Assembly: GCF_024055895.1 (NCBI RefSeq)
Contig: NZ_JAMXLE010000001.1
Span: 372,001 to 436,000, forward strand
From: Rhizobium sp. L1K21
Lineage (GTDB): Bacteria > Pseudomonadota > Alphaproteobacteria > Rhizobiales > Rhizobiaceae
Length of the DNA: 64,000 nt
Direction: 5' to 3'
Shown: positions 54,453 through 64,000 of the stretch, piece after piece
Layout of the letters: every line of letters begins with the position of its first letter
Position numbering within the stretch: position 1 is the stretch's first letter
Position numbers and translations under genes: made by a program
Notes under the pieces: generated by a model
The model's input: only the letters and a program-made list of their open reading frames with translations
What the model was told of the DNA's origin: nothing
Database searches by the model: none

Positions 54453-55346
54453 ATGATCTACGATATCAAGCTCAAGATTACCTATGAATATGACGTGCCG
54501 GCAACGGGTGCGCGCCATGCGGTTAGAATTCTGCCGGTAACGATCGACGGACGACAGAGGCTGATTGCAGGGGCGCTGTCCTTCGATCCTGTGCCGGAAG
54601 AGCGTGTCGACATCGTGGACTTCTTCGGCAATCATGTTTCACTCGTCCAAATGCGAGCGGCGCATGACAAGTCGCTCATTCAGATGCAGACGCGCGTGCA
54701 GGTGGAAGCGCCGCTTTCGCTTCCCGGCCTGTCGCGTCCCTTAAGCCGCATTGCCGAAGAGGTGGCGACATTCAAAAGCATGGCGGGCGATGCGCCGCAT
54801 CATTTTCTCGGTGCAAGCCCGCGCCTGCCGATTGTGCCCGATGTTGTTGAGTTCGCGCGCGAATTTGCAGGGCGTGATATGCCGGTAGAAGAGATTGCGC
54901 GCGCCATGTGCGCGGGCATCCATCGCGACTTCAAATATGATGGCAAAGTGACCAAAGTTGATACGCCGCTTAAAGAGGCTTTCAAGCTGAAAGCGGGTGT
55001 ATGCCAGGATTTTTCCCATATCATGATTGCCGGATTGCGTAGCCTCGGTATTCCAGCCGGCTATGTGAGCGGCTTTTTGCGCACCATCCCGCCGCCGGGA
55101 AAACCGCGTCTGGAAGGGGCTGACGCCATGCATGCCTGGGTGCGGGTTTGGGGCGGTAGAGACGCCGGCTGGCTGGAATATGACCCGACCAACGATATGC
55201 GCGCCGGTCTCGATCATATTGTCGTGGGTTATGGACGGGACTATTCCGACGTGGCGCCGGTTGTGGGAGTGCTGAGAAGTTATGGCGAGCATGCGACGCA
55301 ACAAAGCGTCGATGTTGTCCCGGTGAACCTTGGGCAGGATGCATGA
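54453..55346 (+). CDS. Transglutaminase-like protein (short form)
   Basis: The 297-residue protein has an N-terminal bacterial transglutaminase-like beta domain (MIYDIKLKITYEYDVPATGARHAVRILP) and the thiol-protease-like core with Cys in KAGVCQDFSHIMIAGLRSLGIPAGYV, His in DAMHAWVRVW and Asp in WLEYDPTNDM. It belongs with the upstream ATP-grasp/alpha-E gene; two transglutaminase-like proteins bracketing this ligase is a conserved arrangement. Possible roles are peptidase, amidase or transamidase on the ligase product. It overlaps the next gene by eight bases. Confidence 0.92.
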   Translation: MIYDIKLKITYEYDVPATGARHAVRILPVTIDGRQRLIAGALSFDPVPEERVDIVDFFGNHVSLVQMRAAHDKSLIQMQTRVQVEAPLSLPGLSRPLSRIAEEVATFKSMAGDAPHHFLGASPRLPIVPDVVEFAREFAGRDMPVEEIARAMCAGIHRDFKYDGKVTKVDTPLKEAFKLKAGVCQDFSHIMIAGLRSLGIPAGYVSGFLRTIPPPGKPRLEGADAMHAWVRVWGGRDAGWLEYDPTNDMRAGLDHIVVGYGRDYSDVAPVVGVLRSYGEHATQQSVDVVPVNLGQDA

Positions 55347-55785
55347 GATTTGGAAGGTTCAGGTGGCCGATATGCCCCGGGAATTGAAGGCGCTGAAACT
55401 GCGTTATCCGACGGCGGCGACATTCAAGTTTGGTGACAGTGCTGCGCTTTGCCAAACACTTCTTTCCCTCGTGCGTGCGGGCAAGAAGGTGGCGACCTGT
55501 GGGGCGCTCAGGGACTATGAGAGCGACGAAGCCATGCCGGAAATCGGGCGGCAGGATATTGCGTTGAACTGGGACGACACACCGGCCCTCGTCATTGAGA
55601 CGGTTGAACTCATTCAGTGTCGGTTTGATCAGGTGACGGAAGCGATGGCGCTTGCTGAAGGGGAGGATGAAAGCCTGGAAGACTGGCGCGAAGGACATGC
55701 GCGCTATTTTGAGCGTAATGGCGGATATTCGCCCGAAATGCAGATTGTCTGGGAGCGATTCAGGCTTATAGAAGACTTGGGATGA
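55339..55785 (+). CDS. ASCH-domain protein
   Basis: The 148-residue protein has the compact beta-barrel pattern of ASCH domains (KALKLRYPTAATFKFGDS, LLSLVRAGKKVATCGALRDYE, TPALVIETVELIQCRFDQVTEAMALAEGEDESLEDWREGHARYFERNG). ASCH proteins are PUA-related and bind RNA or hydrolyse N4-acetylcytidine derivatives. The gene overlaps the upstream transglutaminase stop (ATG 55339 and stop at 55346), so it is likely in the same operon; ATG 55372 is an alternative start. Confidence 0.8.
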   Translation: MHEIWKVQVADMPRELKALKLRYPTAATFKFGDSAALCQTLLSLVRAGKKVATCGALRDYESDEAMPEIGRQDIALNWDDTPALVIETVELIQCRFDQVTEAMALAEGEDESLEDWREGHARYFERNGGYSPEMQIVWERFRLIEDLG

Positions 55786-55936
55786 AATCTATTTTCCTTA
55801 TGTAGATGGTCGCCCTTTATTCGTAAAAAACGTTCTAATTTTATTTTTATTTGAATTAATTTGTATAAAATCCGTCAATTCATCTGAAATTACTTAGATA
55901 TACATTCCTTCCATTCGACATCCGGCGGAGGTGTGT

Positions 55937-57145
55937 ATGCGTATTTTTCGTTTATTTCTGGGCAGGCTGAAAGTTTTTTGCGGAGACAAGGCTGGCAATC
56001 TTGCCATTATCGGCGCTCTTTCGATGCCTGTTGGACTCGCGGCGGTGGGGGCGGCACTCGATCTTGCAACGGTGGTTTCGGTCAAGAGCAAGCTGCAGAC
56101 GGCGGCAGATGCCGGTGCAGTTGCAGCGGCTGCCTACCTTGTCAACGACGACAACGCGACTGAAGAAAAGGCAAAGGAGCTGGCCAAGAGCTTCATCCGC
56201 GGTCAAGTCGGGTCAGAATTGAGCCTGCTTGCCGATAAAGCCAAAAAGGAGGGCGAGGACGGCTTCGATCTTGATTCGTGCACCTCTGTCACAATTACGC
56301 CGACACCCGGTTACGCGAACTCCGTTACCTATGATGTGAAGGTCAATACCTGCATCGAAAAACAGCTAACGGCGCTGAATGTTCTGCTGGGCCACGACAT
56401 GGAAACCATCTTCGTGAAGAGTTCGGCGCAGAGCACGACGGCTACCCACAATGCCTTTTCCATGTATCTGGTTCTGGACCGCTCCGGCTCCATGGCCTGG
56501 GATACGACCAAGGCGATCGGCGAGGAGACTTACACTTATTCCTGTGGCTATCGAAACAGGTATAAGTGCACCGGCACGCGCACAGTCTATCTGAAAAAGA
56601 TCGATGCCCTGAAACAGGCTGCAGCCCAGCTTCTGGCTGTGATTGACGAGGCCGATCCCGATGGCCTTTATTCCCGTTTTGCGGCAGTCTCTTATAATTC
56701 TTCGACCCAGACGCCACAGGATTTCTCCTGGGGGACAAGTGATGTTCTGGCCTATGTGAATGCGCTGCCTGCCGATGGTGGTACGGATTCATCCTATGCG
56801 GTCAAAACCGCCTATCAGGCGCTCTCTGGCACGTCTGAGGATGTGGCGCACAAGGCGAAAAATGGCCAGAAACCGGACAAATACATAGTCTTCATGACCG
56901 ATGGTGACAATAACGAGGCGAGCGCGGATACGGCGACCAAAAACTGGTGCGACAGCGCCAAGGCGTCCGGCATTGAAATCTACACGGTCGCCTTCATGGC
57001 GCCTGACGGCGGCAAATCGCTGCTGGGTTATTGTGCCTCTGGAAGCGATCACTATTTCGAAGCGGAAGACGCCGATGAAATGGCTGCCGCATTCAAGTAT
57101 ATCGGCGAGAAGGCAACCGATGCCACGACCCGCCTGACGCATTGA
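55937..57145 (+). CDS. Tad-type (TadG-like) pilus-associated protein with a von Willebrand A domain
   Basis: The 402-residue protein has a TadE/TadG-type N-terminal signal-anchor (GNLAIIGALSMPVGLAAVGAALDLATVVSVKSKLQTAADAGAVAAAAYL) and a vWA domain with the MIDAS motif DRSGSM, a conserved Thr, and FMTDGDNN. A cysteine-rich insert (YSCGYRNRYKCTG) lies between. Homologues sit in flp/tad pilus clusters or stand alone, as here. GGAGG precedes ATG 55937 by five bases. A terminator follows. It may act in surface attachment (inference). Confidence 0.88.
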   Translation: MRIFRLFLGRLKVFCGDKAGNLAIIGALSMPVGLAAVGAALDLATVVSVKSKLQTAADAGAVAAAAYLVNDDNATEEKAKELAKSFIRGQVGSELSLLADKAKKEGEDGFDLDSCTSVTITPTPGYANSVTYDVKVNTCIEKQLTALNVLLGHDMETIFVKSSAQSTTATHNAFSMYLVLDRSGSMAWDTTKAIGEETYTYSCGYRNRYKCTGTRTVYLKKIDALKQAAAQLLAVIDEADPDGLYSRFAAVSYNSSTQTPQDFSWGTSDVLAYVNALPADGGTDSSYAVKTAYQALSGTSEDVAHKAKNGQKPDKYIVFMTDGDNNEASADTATKNWCDSAKASGIEIYTVAFMAPDGGKSLLGYCASGSDHYFEAEDADEMAAAFKYIGEKATDATTRLTH

Positions 57146-57175
57146 GCGGGCTGCTCACCACATGCAAAACACCTC

Positions 57176-57210
57176 GGGCGCTTCCACTGAAAGGAAGCGC
57201 CGCACTTTTT
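57176..57210 (+). terminator. Terminator of the vWA gene
   Basis: GGCGCTTCC (57177-57185) pairs with GGAAGCGCC (57193-57201) around ACTGAAA, followed by TTTTT at 57206-57210. Confidence 0.82.
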
Positions 57211-57291
57211 GATTGCCGCTCAAATGAGATGTTGCAAGTGCTCTGGAACGGTGTTTAAGTCGCTTTAACTGCTATAAAAACAAAGCGATTT

Positions 57292-59760
57292 ATGGGCATG
57301 AACGAGATTAAGACAGGCGATCTTCCAGCCCCGGCGCCAAGGGCAACCGACCCCAAAATACTTGCTGAAGAAATTGTTGAGCGTCTGACTTACCGTATTG
57401 GCAAGGACGCAAAGGTTGCCAAGCCGCACGACTGGCTGACGGCGACAATTCTGGTGATCCGCGACCGCGTGATCGACCACTGGATGGCCTCGACCCGCAA
57501 GACCTATGCCGAAGGCGGCAAGCGGGTCTATTATCTTTCGCTTGAGTTCCTGATCGGGCGTCTGATGCGCGATGCGGTGAGCAATCTCGGTCTCATGAAT
57601 GAAATGCGTGAAGCGCTGGACTCGCTGGGCGTGGATATCGATCTCGTGGCGGGCCTGGAGCCGGATGCGGCACTTGGCAACGGCGGTCTTGGTCGACTTG
57701 CTGCCTGTTTCATGGAATCGATGGCGACCGTTGACGTGCCGGCTTACGGTTACGGTATCCGTTATGTACATGGCCTTTTCCGGCAGCAGATATCCGATGG
57801 CTGGCAGGTGGAACTGCCGGAGACCTGGCTGGCGCATGGAAACCCGTGGGAGTTCGAGCGTCGCGAGAGTTCATACGAAATCGGGTTTGGCGGCGCTGTT
57901 GAAACCGTTACGGACGACGAGGGCGAGCCGCGCTATGTGTGGAAGCCGGGCGAACGCGTCATTGCCCTGGCATTCGATACGCCCGTTGTTGGCTGGCGGG
58001 CAAAGCGGGTGAACACGCTGCGCCTGTGGACCGCGCAGCCGATCGACCCCATTCTGCTCGATGCGTTCAATGCCGGTGACCATATCGGTGCCTTGAGAGA
58101 GAGCAACAAGGCCGAGAGCCTGGCGCGCGTTCTCTATCCGGCTGACGCAACACCGGCGGGGCAGGAACTGCGTCTGAGGCAGGAGTTTTTCTTCTCGTCC
58201 GCCTCGCTGCAGGACATCCTGCGCCGCCATCTGCAGCAGTTCGGTACTTTGAAGAACCTGTCTGACAAGATCGCCATTCAGCTGAATGACACGCATCCGG
58301 CCGTGGCCGTTCCGGAGTTGATGCGTCTTTTGATGGATCAGCACGGGTTCGACTTTGAAGACGCGTGGGATATGACGCGCGAAACCTTTGGCTATACGAA
58401 CCATACGCTTCTTCCCGAAGCGCTGGAAAGCTGGCCGCTGCCGCTCCTTGAGCGGCTTTTGCCGCGCCACATGCAGATTATCTATGCGATCAATGCCGTG
58501 GTGTTGCGCGAGGCGAGAAAAGAGAAGGATTTCAGTGACGCGCAGATCCGCGCCATCTCGCTGATTGATGAAAACGCCGAGCGGCGGGTGCGCATGGGCA
58601 ATCTTGCTTTTGTCGGCTCGCACAGTATCAATGGCGTGTCTGCTCTGCACACGGAGCTGATGAAGGAGACCGTGTTTCACGATCTCCATCAGCTCTATCC
58701 GGAGCGCATCAACAACAAGACCAACGGGATTACGCCGCGCCGCTGGCTGATGCAATGCAATCCGGGGCTGACCAACCTCGTGAAAGAGGCCATCGGTGAT
58801 AAATTTCTGGATGATACGGAGGCTCTGCAGGCCCTGGATGACTTTGCGACCGATGGCGCATTCCAGGAGAAGTTTGCGGCAGTGAAGCTGTCGAACAAGG
58901 AACGGCTGGCGGCGCTGGTGCGCGAGCGGCTGGGCCTCAGGATCGATCCTTCCGCGCTTTTTGATATTCAGATCAAGCGTATTCACGAATACAAGCGCCA
59001 GCTGATGAACATCATCGAGACCGTGGCGCTTTATGATCAGATACGCTCGCATCCCGAACTTGACTGGGTGCCGCGCGTGAAGCTTTTTGCGGGCAAGGCG
59101 GCACCGAGCTATCACAATGCCAAGTTGATCATCAAGCTTGCCAATGATGTGGCGAGAGTGATCAACAACGATCCGGCGGTGCGCGGTCTGCTGAAGGTCG
59201 TTTTCATGCCGAATTACAATGTGTCACTGGCCGAGGTGATTGTGCCGGCAGCCGATCTGTCAGAGCAGATTTCTACAGCAGGCATGGAAGCATCCGGCAC
59301 CGGCAACATGAAATTTGCGCTGAACGGGGCGCTCACGATCGGTACGCTTGATGGCGCGAATGTGGAAATGCGTGATCATGTCGGTGCTGAAAACATTATC
59401 ATTTTCGGGATGACGGCGGATGAAGTTGCCGCCGCACGGGCAGAGGGTCACGATCCGCGCGCAATCATCGAAAACTCGCCCGAGCTTTCACAGGCACTGT
59501 CTTCCATTGCCTCGGGCGTGTTCTCGCCGGACGATCCAGGACGCTTCACATCGCTGGTCGATGGGCTTTATGCGCATGACTGGTTCATGGTGGCTGCTGA
59601 CTTCGAAGCCTTTGCAAATGCACAGCGTGCGGTGGACAAGCTGTGGTTGGATCAGCCATTGTGGCAGCAGAAGGCCATTTTCAACACCGCTCGGATGGGC
59701 TGGTTCTCATCTGACCGGACAATCCGCCAATATGCAGGCGAGATCTGGAGAGCCGGATGA
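57292..59760 (+). CDS. glgP: Glycogen phosphorylase
   Basis: It releases glucose 1-phosphate from glycogen. The 822-residue protein matches the full family length, with LSLEFLIGRLMRDAVSNLG, LGNGGLGRLAACFMESMA, YGIRYVHGLFRQQISDGWQVE, the arginine-rich NGITPRRWL and the PLP-binding lysine in EASGTGNMKFALNGALTIGTLDGANVE. ATG 57292 or 57298. It heads the operon glgP-glgB-glgC-glgA typical of rhizobia (Agrobacterium has pgm after glgA). The glgB start overlaps its stop. Confidence 0.96.
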   Translation: MGMNEIKTGDLPAPAPRATDPKILAEEIVERLTYRIGKDAKVAKPHDWLTATILVIRDRVIDHWMASTRKTYAEGGKRVYYLSLEFLIGRLMRDAVSNLGLMNEMREALDSLGVDIDLVAGLEPDAALGNGGLGRLAACFMESMATVDVPAYGYGIRYVHGLFRQQISDGWQVELPETWLAHGNPWEFERRESSYEIGFGGAVETVTDDEGEPRYVWKPGERVIALAFDTPVVGWRAKRVNTLRLWTAQPIDPILLDAFNAGDHIGALRESNKAESLARVLYPADATPAGQELRLRQEFFFSSASLQDILRRHLQQFGTLKNLSDKIAIQLNDTHPAVAVPELMRLLMDQHGFDFEDAWDMTRETFGYTNHTLLPEALESWPLPLLERLLPRHMQIIYAINAVVLREARKEKDFSDAQIRAISLIDENAERRVRMGNLAFVGSHSINGVSALHTELMKETVFHDLHQLYPERINNKTNGITPRRWLMQCNPGLTNLVKEAIGDKFLDDTEALQALDDFATDGAFQEKFAAVKLSNKERLAALVRERLGLRIDPSALFDIQIKRIHEYKRQLMNIIETVALYDQIRSHPELDWVPRVKLFAGKAAPSYHNAKLIIKLANDVARVINNDPAVRGLLKVVFMPNYNVSLAEVIVPAADLSEQISTAGMEASGTGNMKFALNGALTIGTLDGANVEMRDHVGAENIIIFGMTADEVAAARAEGHDPRAIIENSPELSQALSSIASGVFSPDDPGRFTSLVDGLYAHDWFMVAADFEAFANAQRAVDKLWLDQPLWQQKAIFNTARMGWFSSDRTIRQYAGEIWRAG

Positions 59761-61964
59761 CGAATGAACGGGATGTGGCGGGCAAAAATCCGTCCGTCCT
59801 CGCTCCTGAGGAGGTAACGGCAATCATCAACGGCTCGCATTCCGACCCCTTTGCCGTGATGGGGCTGCATGAGGGGGGAGGCCAGTTTTACGTCCGCGGA
59901 TTTATTGCTGGCGCAGAAAGTGTAGACGCCGAAACGCTGGACGGAAAGCCAATCGGCAAGTTGAAATGTCTCGATCCGGCCGGTTTTTTCGCAGGTCCCG
60001 TCAAGCTCAAGTCCCGCCAGCCGGTGCGCTATCGCGCCAAGAATGCCGAGGCTGAATGGACGGTTACTGATCCTTACAGTTTTGGCCCGGTGCTTGGGCC
60101 GATGGATGATTATTTTATCCGCGAAGGCTCGCATTTGCGTCTGTTTGACAAGATGGGCGCGCATCCGATGACGCATGAGGGCGTTGACGGCTATCACTTC
60201 GCGGTCTGGGCGCCGAATGCGAAGCGGGTTTCAGTCGTTGGCGGGTTCAACGATTGGGATGGGCGCAAGCATGTGATGCGGCTCAGACGCGACACGGGCA
60301 TATGGGAAATTTTTGCACCCGATGTGACTGCGGGTTTTGCCTATAAATACGAAATTGTTGGCGCGGACGGGAAATTGCTGCCGCTGAAGGCAGACCCCTT
60401 TGCCCGCCGTTCGGAATTGCGGCCGCAGACGGCGTCGGTCACCACGCCGGAGCTGGAGCAGGCATGGGAAGATGCCGACCATCGCGCGCATTGGTCGACG
60501 GTAGACGCGCGGCGTCAGCCGATTTCGATTTATGAGGTGCATGCCGGTTCCTGGAAACGCCATCCCGACGGCAGCTTCTATAGCTGGGACCAGTTGGGAG
60601 ATCATCTGATACCCTATTGCGTGGAGATGGGGTTCACGCATATCGAATTCCTGCCGATCTCCGAATATCCCTACGATCCGAGCTGGGGCTATCAGACGAC
60701 CGGACTTTATGCGCCGACGGCACGGTTTGGCGAGCCGGAAGGGTTTGCCCGTTTCGTCAATGGTGCACACAAGGCTGGCATCGGCGTTCTTCTCGACTGG
60801 GTGCCGGCGCATTTTCCGACAGATGCGCATGGGCTCGGGAAATTCGACGGTACGGCGCTTTACGAGCATGCCGACCCGCGCAAAGGGTTTCATCCCGACT
60901 GGAACACGGCGATTTACAACTTCGGTCGCACGGAGGTTGTCTCCTACCTCGTCAACAATGCGCTTTACTGGGCCGAGAAGTTCCATCTCGACGGCTTACG
61001 TGTCGATGCAGTGGCCTCGATGCTCTATCTCGACTATTCGCGCAAGGAAGGCGAGTGGATACCGAACGAATATGGCGGGCGGGAAAACCTGGAGGCGGTG
61101 CGTTTCCTGCAGACCATGAACAAGCAGGTTTACGGCACCCATCCCGGCGTGATGACCATTGCGGAGGAATCGACCTCCTGGCCGAAGGTTTCCCAACCCG
61201 TTCATGAGGGAGGGCTTGGTTTCGGGTTCAAGTGGAACATGGGCTTTATGCACGACACGCTGCAATATTTTGCCCGTGAGCCGATCTACCGGAAATATCA
61301 CCACACCGATCTGACGTTCGGGCTGCATTATGCCTTCTCCGAAAATTTCGTCCTGCCGCTTTCTCATGATGAAGTCGTGCATGGCAAAGGTTCGCTGCTG
61401 AACAAGATGGCGGGCGACGACTGGCAGAAGTTTGCCAATCTGCGTGCCTATTACGGCTATATGTGGGGCCATCCGGGCAAGAAGCTCTTGTTCATGGGGC
61501 AGGAGTTTGCCCAGCGTGCGGAGTGGAACCATGGAAGCGAGCTGGACTGGTGGCTTCTGGAGCACCATACCCACAGTGGCATGCAGCGTCTGATCAAGGA
61601 TCTGAATCATCTCTATCGCGAAAAGCCGGCGTTGCATGCGCGTGACTGCGAGCCGGAGGGCTTTGATTGGCTGATTGCGGACGACCGGGAGAATTCGGTT
61701 TTTGCCTGGCAGCGGCGTGCGCCGGGCGCAAAGCCGGTGGTGGTGGTTTCCAACATGACGCCTGTCATGCGCGAGGGCTATCGTGTGCCGATGCCGGGCG
61801 GCGGCAAGTGGCGCGAAATCTTCAACAGCGATGCAGAAGTCTATGGCGGAAGCGGCAAAGGGAACGCTGGCAGCGTTGAAGCGTTGAATGAAGGAGGCCG
61901 GGGATTTGGCGCGATCATGGCATTGCCGCCGCTGGCCACAGTCATGTTTGAGCCTGATAGTTGA
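59757..61964 (+). CDS. glgB: 1,4-alpha-glucan branching enzyme
   Basis: GH13 enzyme that adds alpha-1,6 branches to glycogen. The 735 residues have the N-terminal carbohydrate-binding region, the catalytic core with HFPTDAHGL, the nucleophile in GLRVDAVASMLYLDYSRK, the acid/base glutamate in IAEESTSWPKVS, and LSHDEVVHGKGSL. GHSE-like conserved YGYMWGHPGKKLLFMGQE is present. ATGA overlaps the glgP stop, giving translational coupling. Confidence 0.96.
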   Translation: MTNERDVAGKNPSVLAPEEVTAIINGSHSDPFAVMGLHEGGGQFYVRGFIAGAESVDAETLDGKPIGKLKCLDPAGFFAGPVKLKSRQPVRYRAKNAEAEWTVTDPYSFGPVLGPMDDYFIREGSHLRLFDKMGAHPMTHEGVDGYHFAVWAPNAKRVSVVGGFNDWDGRKHVMRLRRDTGIWEIFAPDVTAGFAYKYEIVGADGKLLPLKADPFARRSELRPQTASVTTPELEQAWEDADHRAHWSTVDARRQPISIYEVHAGSWKRHPDGSFYSWDQLGDHLIPYCVEMGFTHIEFLPISEYPYDPSWGYQTTGLYAPTARFGEPEGFARFVNGAHKAGIGVLLDWVPAHFPTDAHGLGKFDGTALYEHADPRKGFHPDWNTAIYNFGRTEVVSYLVNNALYWAEKFHLDGLRVDAVASMLYLDYSRKEGEWIPNEYGGRENLEAVRFLQTMNKQVYGTHPGVMTIAEESTSWPKVSQPVHEGGLGFGFKWNMGFMHDTLQYFAREPIYRKYHHTDLTFGLHYAFSENFVLPLSHDEVVHGKGSLLNKMAGDDWQKFANLRAYYGYMWGHPGKKLLFMGQEFAQRAEWNHGSELDWWLLEHHTHSGMQRLIKDLNHLYREKPALHARDCEPEGFDWLIADDRENSVFAWQRRAPGAKPVVVVSNMTPVMREGYRVPMPGGGKWREIFNSDAEVYGGSGKGNAGSVEALNEGGRGFGAIMALPPLATVMFEPDS

Positions 61965-61987
61965 GCCGATAATGGGAGGGCCTTGAG

Positions 61988-63256
61988 ATGGCAAACACAG
62001 TGAAACGACCAAGACCATTGGCCCGCGATGCTATGGCCTATGTTCTCGCAGGCGGCAGGGGGAGCCGTCTGAAAGAGCTGACGGATCGCCGCGCCAAGCC
62101 GGCGGTCTATTTCGGCGGCAAGTCGCGCATTATCGATTTTGCGCTGTCCAATGCCCTCAATTCCGGTATCCGCCGCATTGGTGTGGCCACACAGTACAAG
62201 GCCCATTCGCTGATCCGCCATCTGCAGCGCGGATGGAACTTCTTCAGGCCTGAGCGTAACGAGAGCTTCGATATTCTGCCGGCCTCGCAGCGTGTTTCGG
62301 AAACGCAGTGGTATGAGGGAACGGCAGACGCCGTTTATCAGAACATCGACATTATCGAGCCCTATGGCCCGGAATTCATGGTCATTCTGGCAGGCGATCA
62401 CATCTACAAGATGGATTACGAGATGATGCTGCAGCAGCACGTCGATTCCGGTGCGGAGGTGACGATCGGCTGCCTTGAGGTGCCGCGCGAAGAGGCCAAG
62501 GGTTTCGGCGTGATGCATGTCGATGAAAACGATCTGGTGATCGATTTCGTGGAAAAGCCAGCCGACCCGCCAGGCATTCCCGGCAACGAAAGCATGTCGC
62601 TTGCCTCGATGGGGATCTACGTGTTCCACACGAAGTTCCTGATCGACCTCTTGCACAAGGATGCCGCCGACCCCAATTCGAGCCGCGATTTCGGCAAGGA
62701 CCTGATCCCTTATATCGTGAAAAACGGCAAGGCGCAGGCGCATCGCTTTGCACAATCATGCGTGCGGTCCGACTTTGAAAAGCAGGCCTATTGGCGCGAT
62801 GTGGGAACGGTGGATGCCTATTGGCAGGCCAATATCGACCTGACCGACATCGTGCCGGAGCTTGATCTTTACGACAGCGAGTGGCCGATCTGGACTTATG
62901 CGGAGATCAATCCACCGGCCAAATTCGTGCATGATGTGGAAGGACGACGCGGTTCGGCCGTTTCGTCCCTGGTTGCGGGCAATTGCATCGTTTCGGGATC
63001 GTCCATCTATAAGACACTGCTTTCGGCAGGCTGCCGCATCAATTCCTTCTCGGCGCTCGACAGTGCCGTGGTGCTGCCGGATGTTGTAGTCAACCGTCAT
63101 TCGCGGCTATCCAAGGTCGTGGTCGACCGTGGGGTTGTGATTCCCGAAGGGCTGGTCGTGGGCGAGGACCCGGAACTGGATGCCCGCCGTTTCCGACGCA
63201 CGGAAAGCGGGGTCTGCCTGATCACCCAGGCGATGATTGACAAGCTGGATATGTGA
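61988..63256 (+). CDS. glgC: Glucose-1-phosphate adenylyltransferase (ADP-glucose pyrophosphorylase)
   Basis: It makes ADP-glucose, the committed step of glycogen synthesis, and is usually allosterically activated by fructose 6-phosphate and pyruvate in this group. The 422 residues carry the N-terminal nucleotide loop [45 protein letters not shown], the catalytic [14 protein letters not shown], and a C-terminal left-handed beta-helix. A GGAGG lies eight bases before ATG 61988. Confidence 0.96.
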   Translation: MANTVKRPRPLARDAMAYVLAGGRGSRLKELTDRRAKPAVYFGGKSRIIDFALSNALNSGIRRIGVATQYKAHSLIRHLQRGWNFFRPERNESFDILPASQRVSETQWYEGTADAVYQNIDIIEPYGPEFMVILAGDHIYKMDYEMMLQQHVDSGAEVTIGCLEVPREEAKGFGVMHVDENDLVIDFVEKPADPPGIPGNESMSLASMGIYVFHTKFLIDLLHKDAADPNSSRDFGKDLIPYIVKNGKAQAHRFAQSCVRSDFEKQAYWRDVGTVDAYWQANIDLTDIVPELDLYDSEWPIWTYAEINPPAKFVHDVEGRRGSAVSSLVAGNCIVSGSSIYKTLLSAGCRINSFSALDSAVVLPDVVVNRHSRLSKVVVDRGVVIPEGLVVGEDPELDARRFRRTESGVCLITQAMIDKLDM

Positions 63257-63259
63257 AGC

Positions 63260-64000
63260 ATGAAGGTATTATCCGTCGCCTCCGAGATTTTCCCGCTGGT
63301 GAAAACGGGGGGACTTGCCGATGTTGCGGGTGCGCTTCCGCTGGTTCTTGCAAAGCAGAATGTGGAGATGCGCAGCCTGCTTCCGGGCTACACGCCGGTG
63401 ATGCAGAAGATGTCCTCGGTGCGGAAGGCCAAAGTGGCGGAGTTTTCCGATCTCTTTGGCGTCAAGGCCAAGCTTTATGCCTGCACCTATGAGGGGTTGA
63501 GCCTTTTCGTTCTGGATGCACCGGCGTTTTTCCAGCGCGATGGCGGCCCCTATACAGCCAAGGACGGCAAGGACTTTCCGGATAATTGGAAACGTTTTGC
63601 AGCACTTTCCCATGTCGGTGCGCAGATTGCCGGCGGGCTGGTTGAAAAATGGGTGCCGGACCTTGTGCATATGCATGATTGGCAGGCGGGACTGACGCCA
63701 GCCTATATGCGCTATCGGTTCGCGCCCGATACGCCGAGCATGATGACCGTGCACAACATCGCCTTTCAGGGACAGTTCGGGGCCGATATCTTTGCCGAAC
63801 TCGACCTGCCGGCGGAAGCCTTTTCCATGCACGGGATCGAGTATTATGGCGATGTGGGTTATCTGAAGGGCGGGATGGAAATTGCCGATGCGGTGACGAC
63901 GGTGAGCCCGACCTATGCGCGCGAGATTTTTTCGCCGGAGTTCGGCATGGGCCTTGAAGGGCTGATCCGCGCCCGTGCCGATGTGGTGCACGGGATCGTC
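63260..64000 (+). CDS. glgA: Glycogen synthase, 5' part (runs off the window)
   Basis: From ATG 63260, three bases after the glgC stop, the frame stays open for 247 codons to the window edge. It starts [27 protein letters not shown], the GT5 N-terminal motif with the KTGGL ADP-glucose site, and continues with [17 protein letters not shown] and [12 protein letters not shown]. The remaining half, with the C-terminal Rossmann domain, lies beyond 64000. Confidence 0.95.
   Translation, partial: MKVLSVASEIFPLVKTGGLADVAGALPLVLAKQNVEMRSLLPGYTPVMQKMSSVRKAKVAEFSDLFGVKAKLYACTYEGLSLFVLDAPAFFQRDGGPYTAKDGKDFPDNWKRFAALSHVGAQIAGGLVEKWVPDLVHMHDWQAGLTPAYMRYRFAPDTPSMMTVHNIAFQGQFGADIFAELDLPAEAFSMHGIEYYGDVGYLKGGMEIADAVTTVSPTYAREIFSPEFGMGLEGLIRARADVVHGIV

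Noticed and set aside
57871-59115. 414-codon minus-strand open frame
   Set aside because: Antisense to glgP, with no domain and no ribosome-binding site.

Overview
This 64-kb window is chromosomal DNA of an alphaproteobacterium of the order Hyphomicrobiales, close to the Rhizobiaceae, Brucellaceae and Phyllobacteriaceae; the sequence alone does not settle the genus. The evidence is a C4-pathway 5-aminolevulinate synthase (hemA), a rhizobial-style glycogen cluster glgP-glgB-glgC-glgA, an HmrR-type copper regulator, RIME-like palindromic intergenic repeats, and a small-RNA locus with CCTCCTCCC loops like the alphaproteobacterial cuckoo/ar14 RNAs. Genes are dense and base usage is even. No integrase, transposase, phage or CRISPR signature was seen, so this looks like core plus metabolic-accessory chromosome rather than an island.

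Layout. 0-6 kb: the end of a molybdenum hydroxylase operon (coxL end, coxM-like), hmrR with its own MerR-type promoter, dxr, a class C-type serine hydrolase, hemA with an upstream FNR/FixK box, and a ferritin-like protein. 6-11.4 kb: tRNA-Arg(CCT), a membrane-anchored His/Gly/Ala-rich protein, and lysS and gltX separated by a RIME-like repeat. 11.5-15.2 kb: a TetR regulator divergent from an EmrAB efflux pump, with two near-identical palindromic operators between them. 15.3-29.3 kb: sugar catabolism. This holds lacI-xylB-xylA, then a second LacI regulator divergent from an ABC importer (ATPase, permease, binding protein) and a TIM-barrel isomerase, followed by a Gfo/Idh/MocA dehydrogenase and a GH1 beta-glucosidase.

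29.3-38.8 kb: two flavin-dependent redox enzymes around an HxlR regulator, a DUF1269 protein, the tRNA hydroxylase TrhO, a CYTH/CHAD pair, EVE and VOC proteins with a YafY/WYL regulator, KDPG aldolase, a DUF533 protein and a FadL-family porin. 38.9-46.7 kb: a Cache-domain chemoreceptor, an acetyltransferase, the complete EF-P lysylation set (efp divergent from epmA-epmB), and a GGDEF-EAL protein. 46.7-48.7 kb: about 2 kb without a convincing protein gene. It contains four tandem hairpins that each display CCTCCTCCC in the loop, other strong hairpins, and a cluster of palindromic intergenic elements.

48.7-55.8 kb: an operon of two transglutaminase-like proteins flanking a circularly permuted ATP-grasp/alpha-E fusion, plus an ASCH protein. 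This is a widespread peptide-ligase/transglutaminase system without an established substrate. 55.9-64 kb: a Tad-type von Willebrand A protein, then the glycogen operon, which runs off the end inside glgA.

The items most worth following up are the tandem anti-Shine-Dalgarno hairpin array (47036-47187), the transglutaminase/ATP-grasp operon, the double LacI operator forming a perfect 18-bp inverted repeat at 20882-20922, the His-rich protein at 6482-8143, and a 63-bp structured repeat present at 8186 and 25728.
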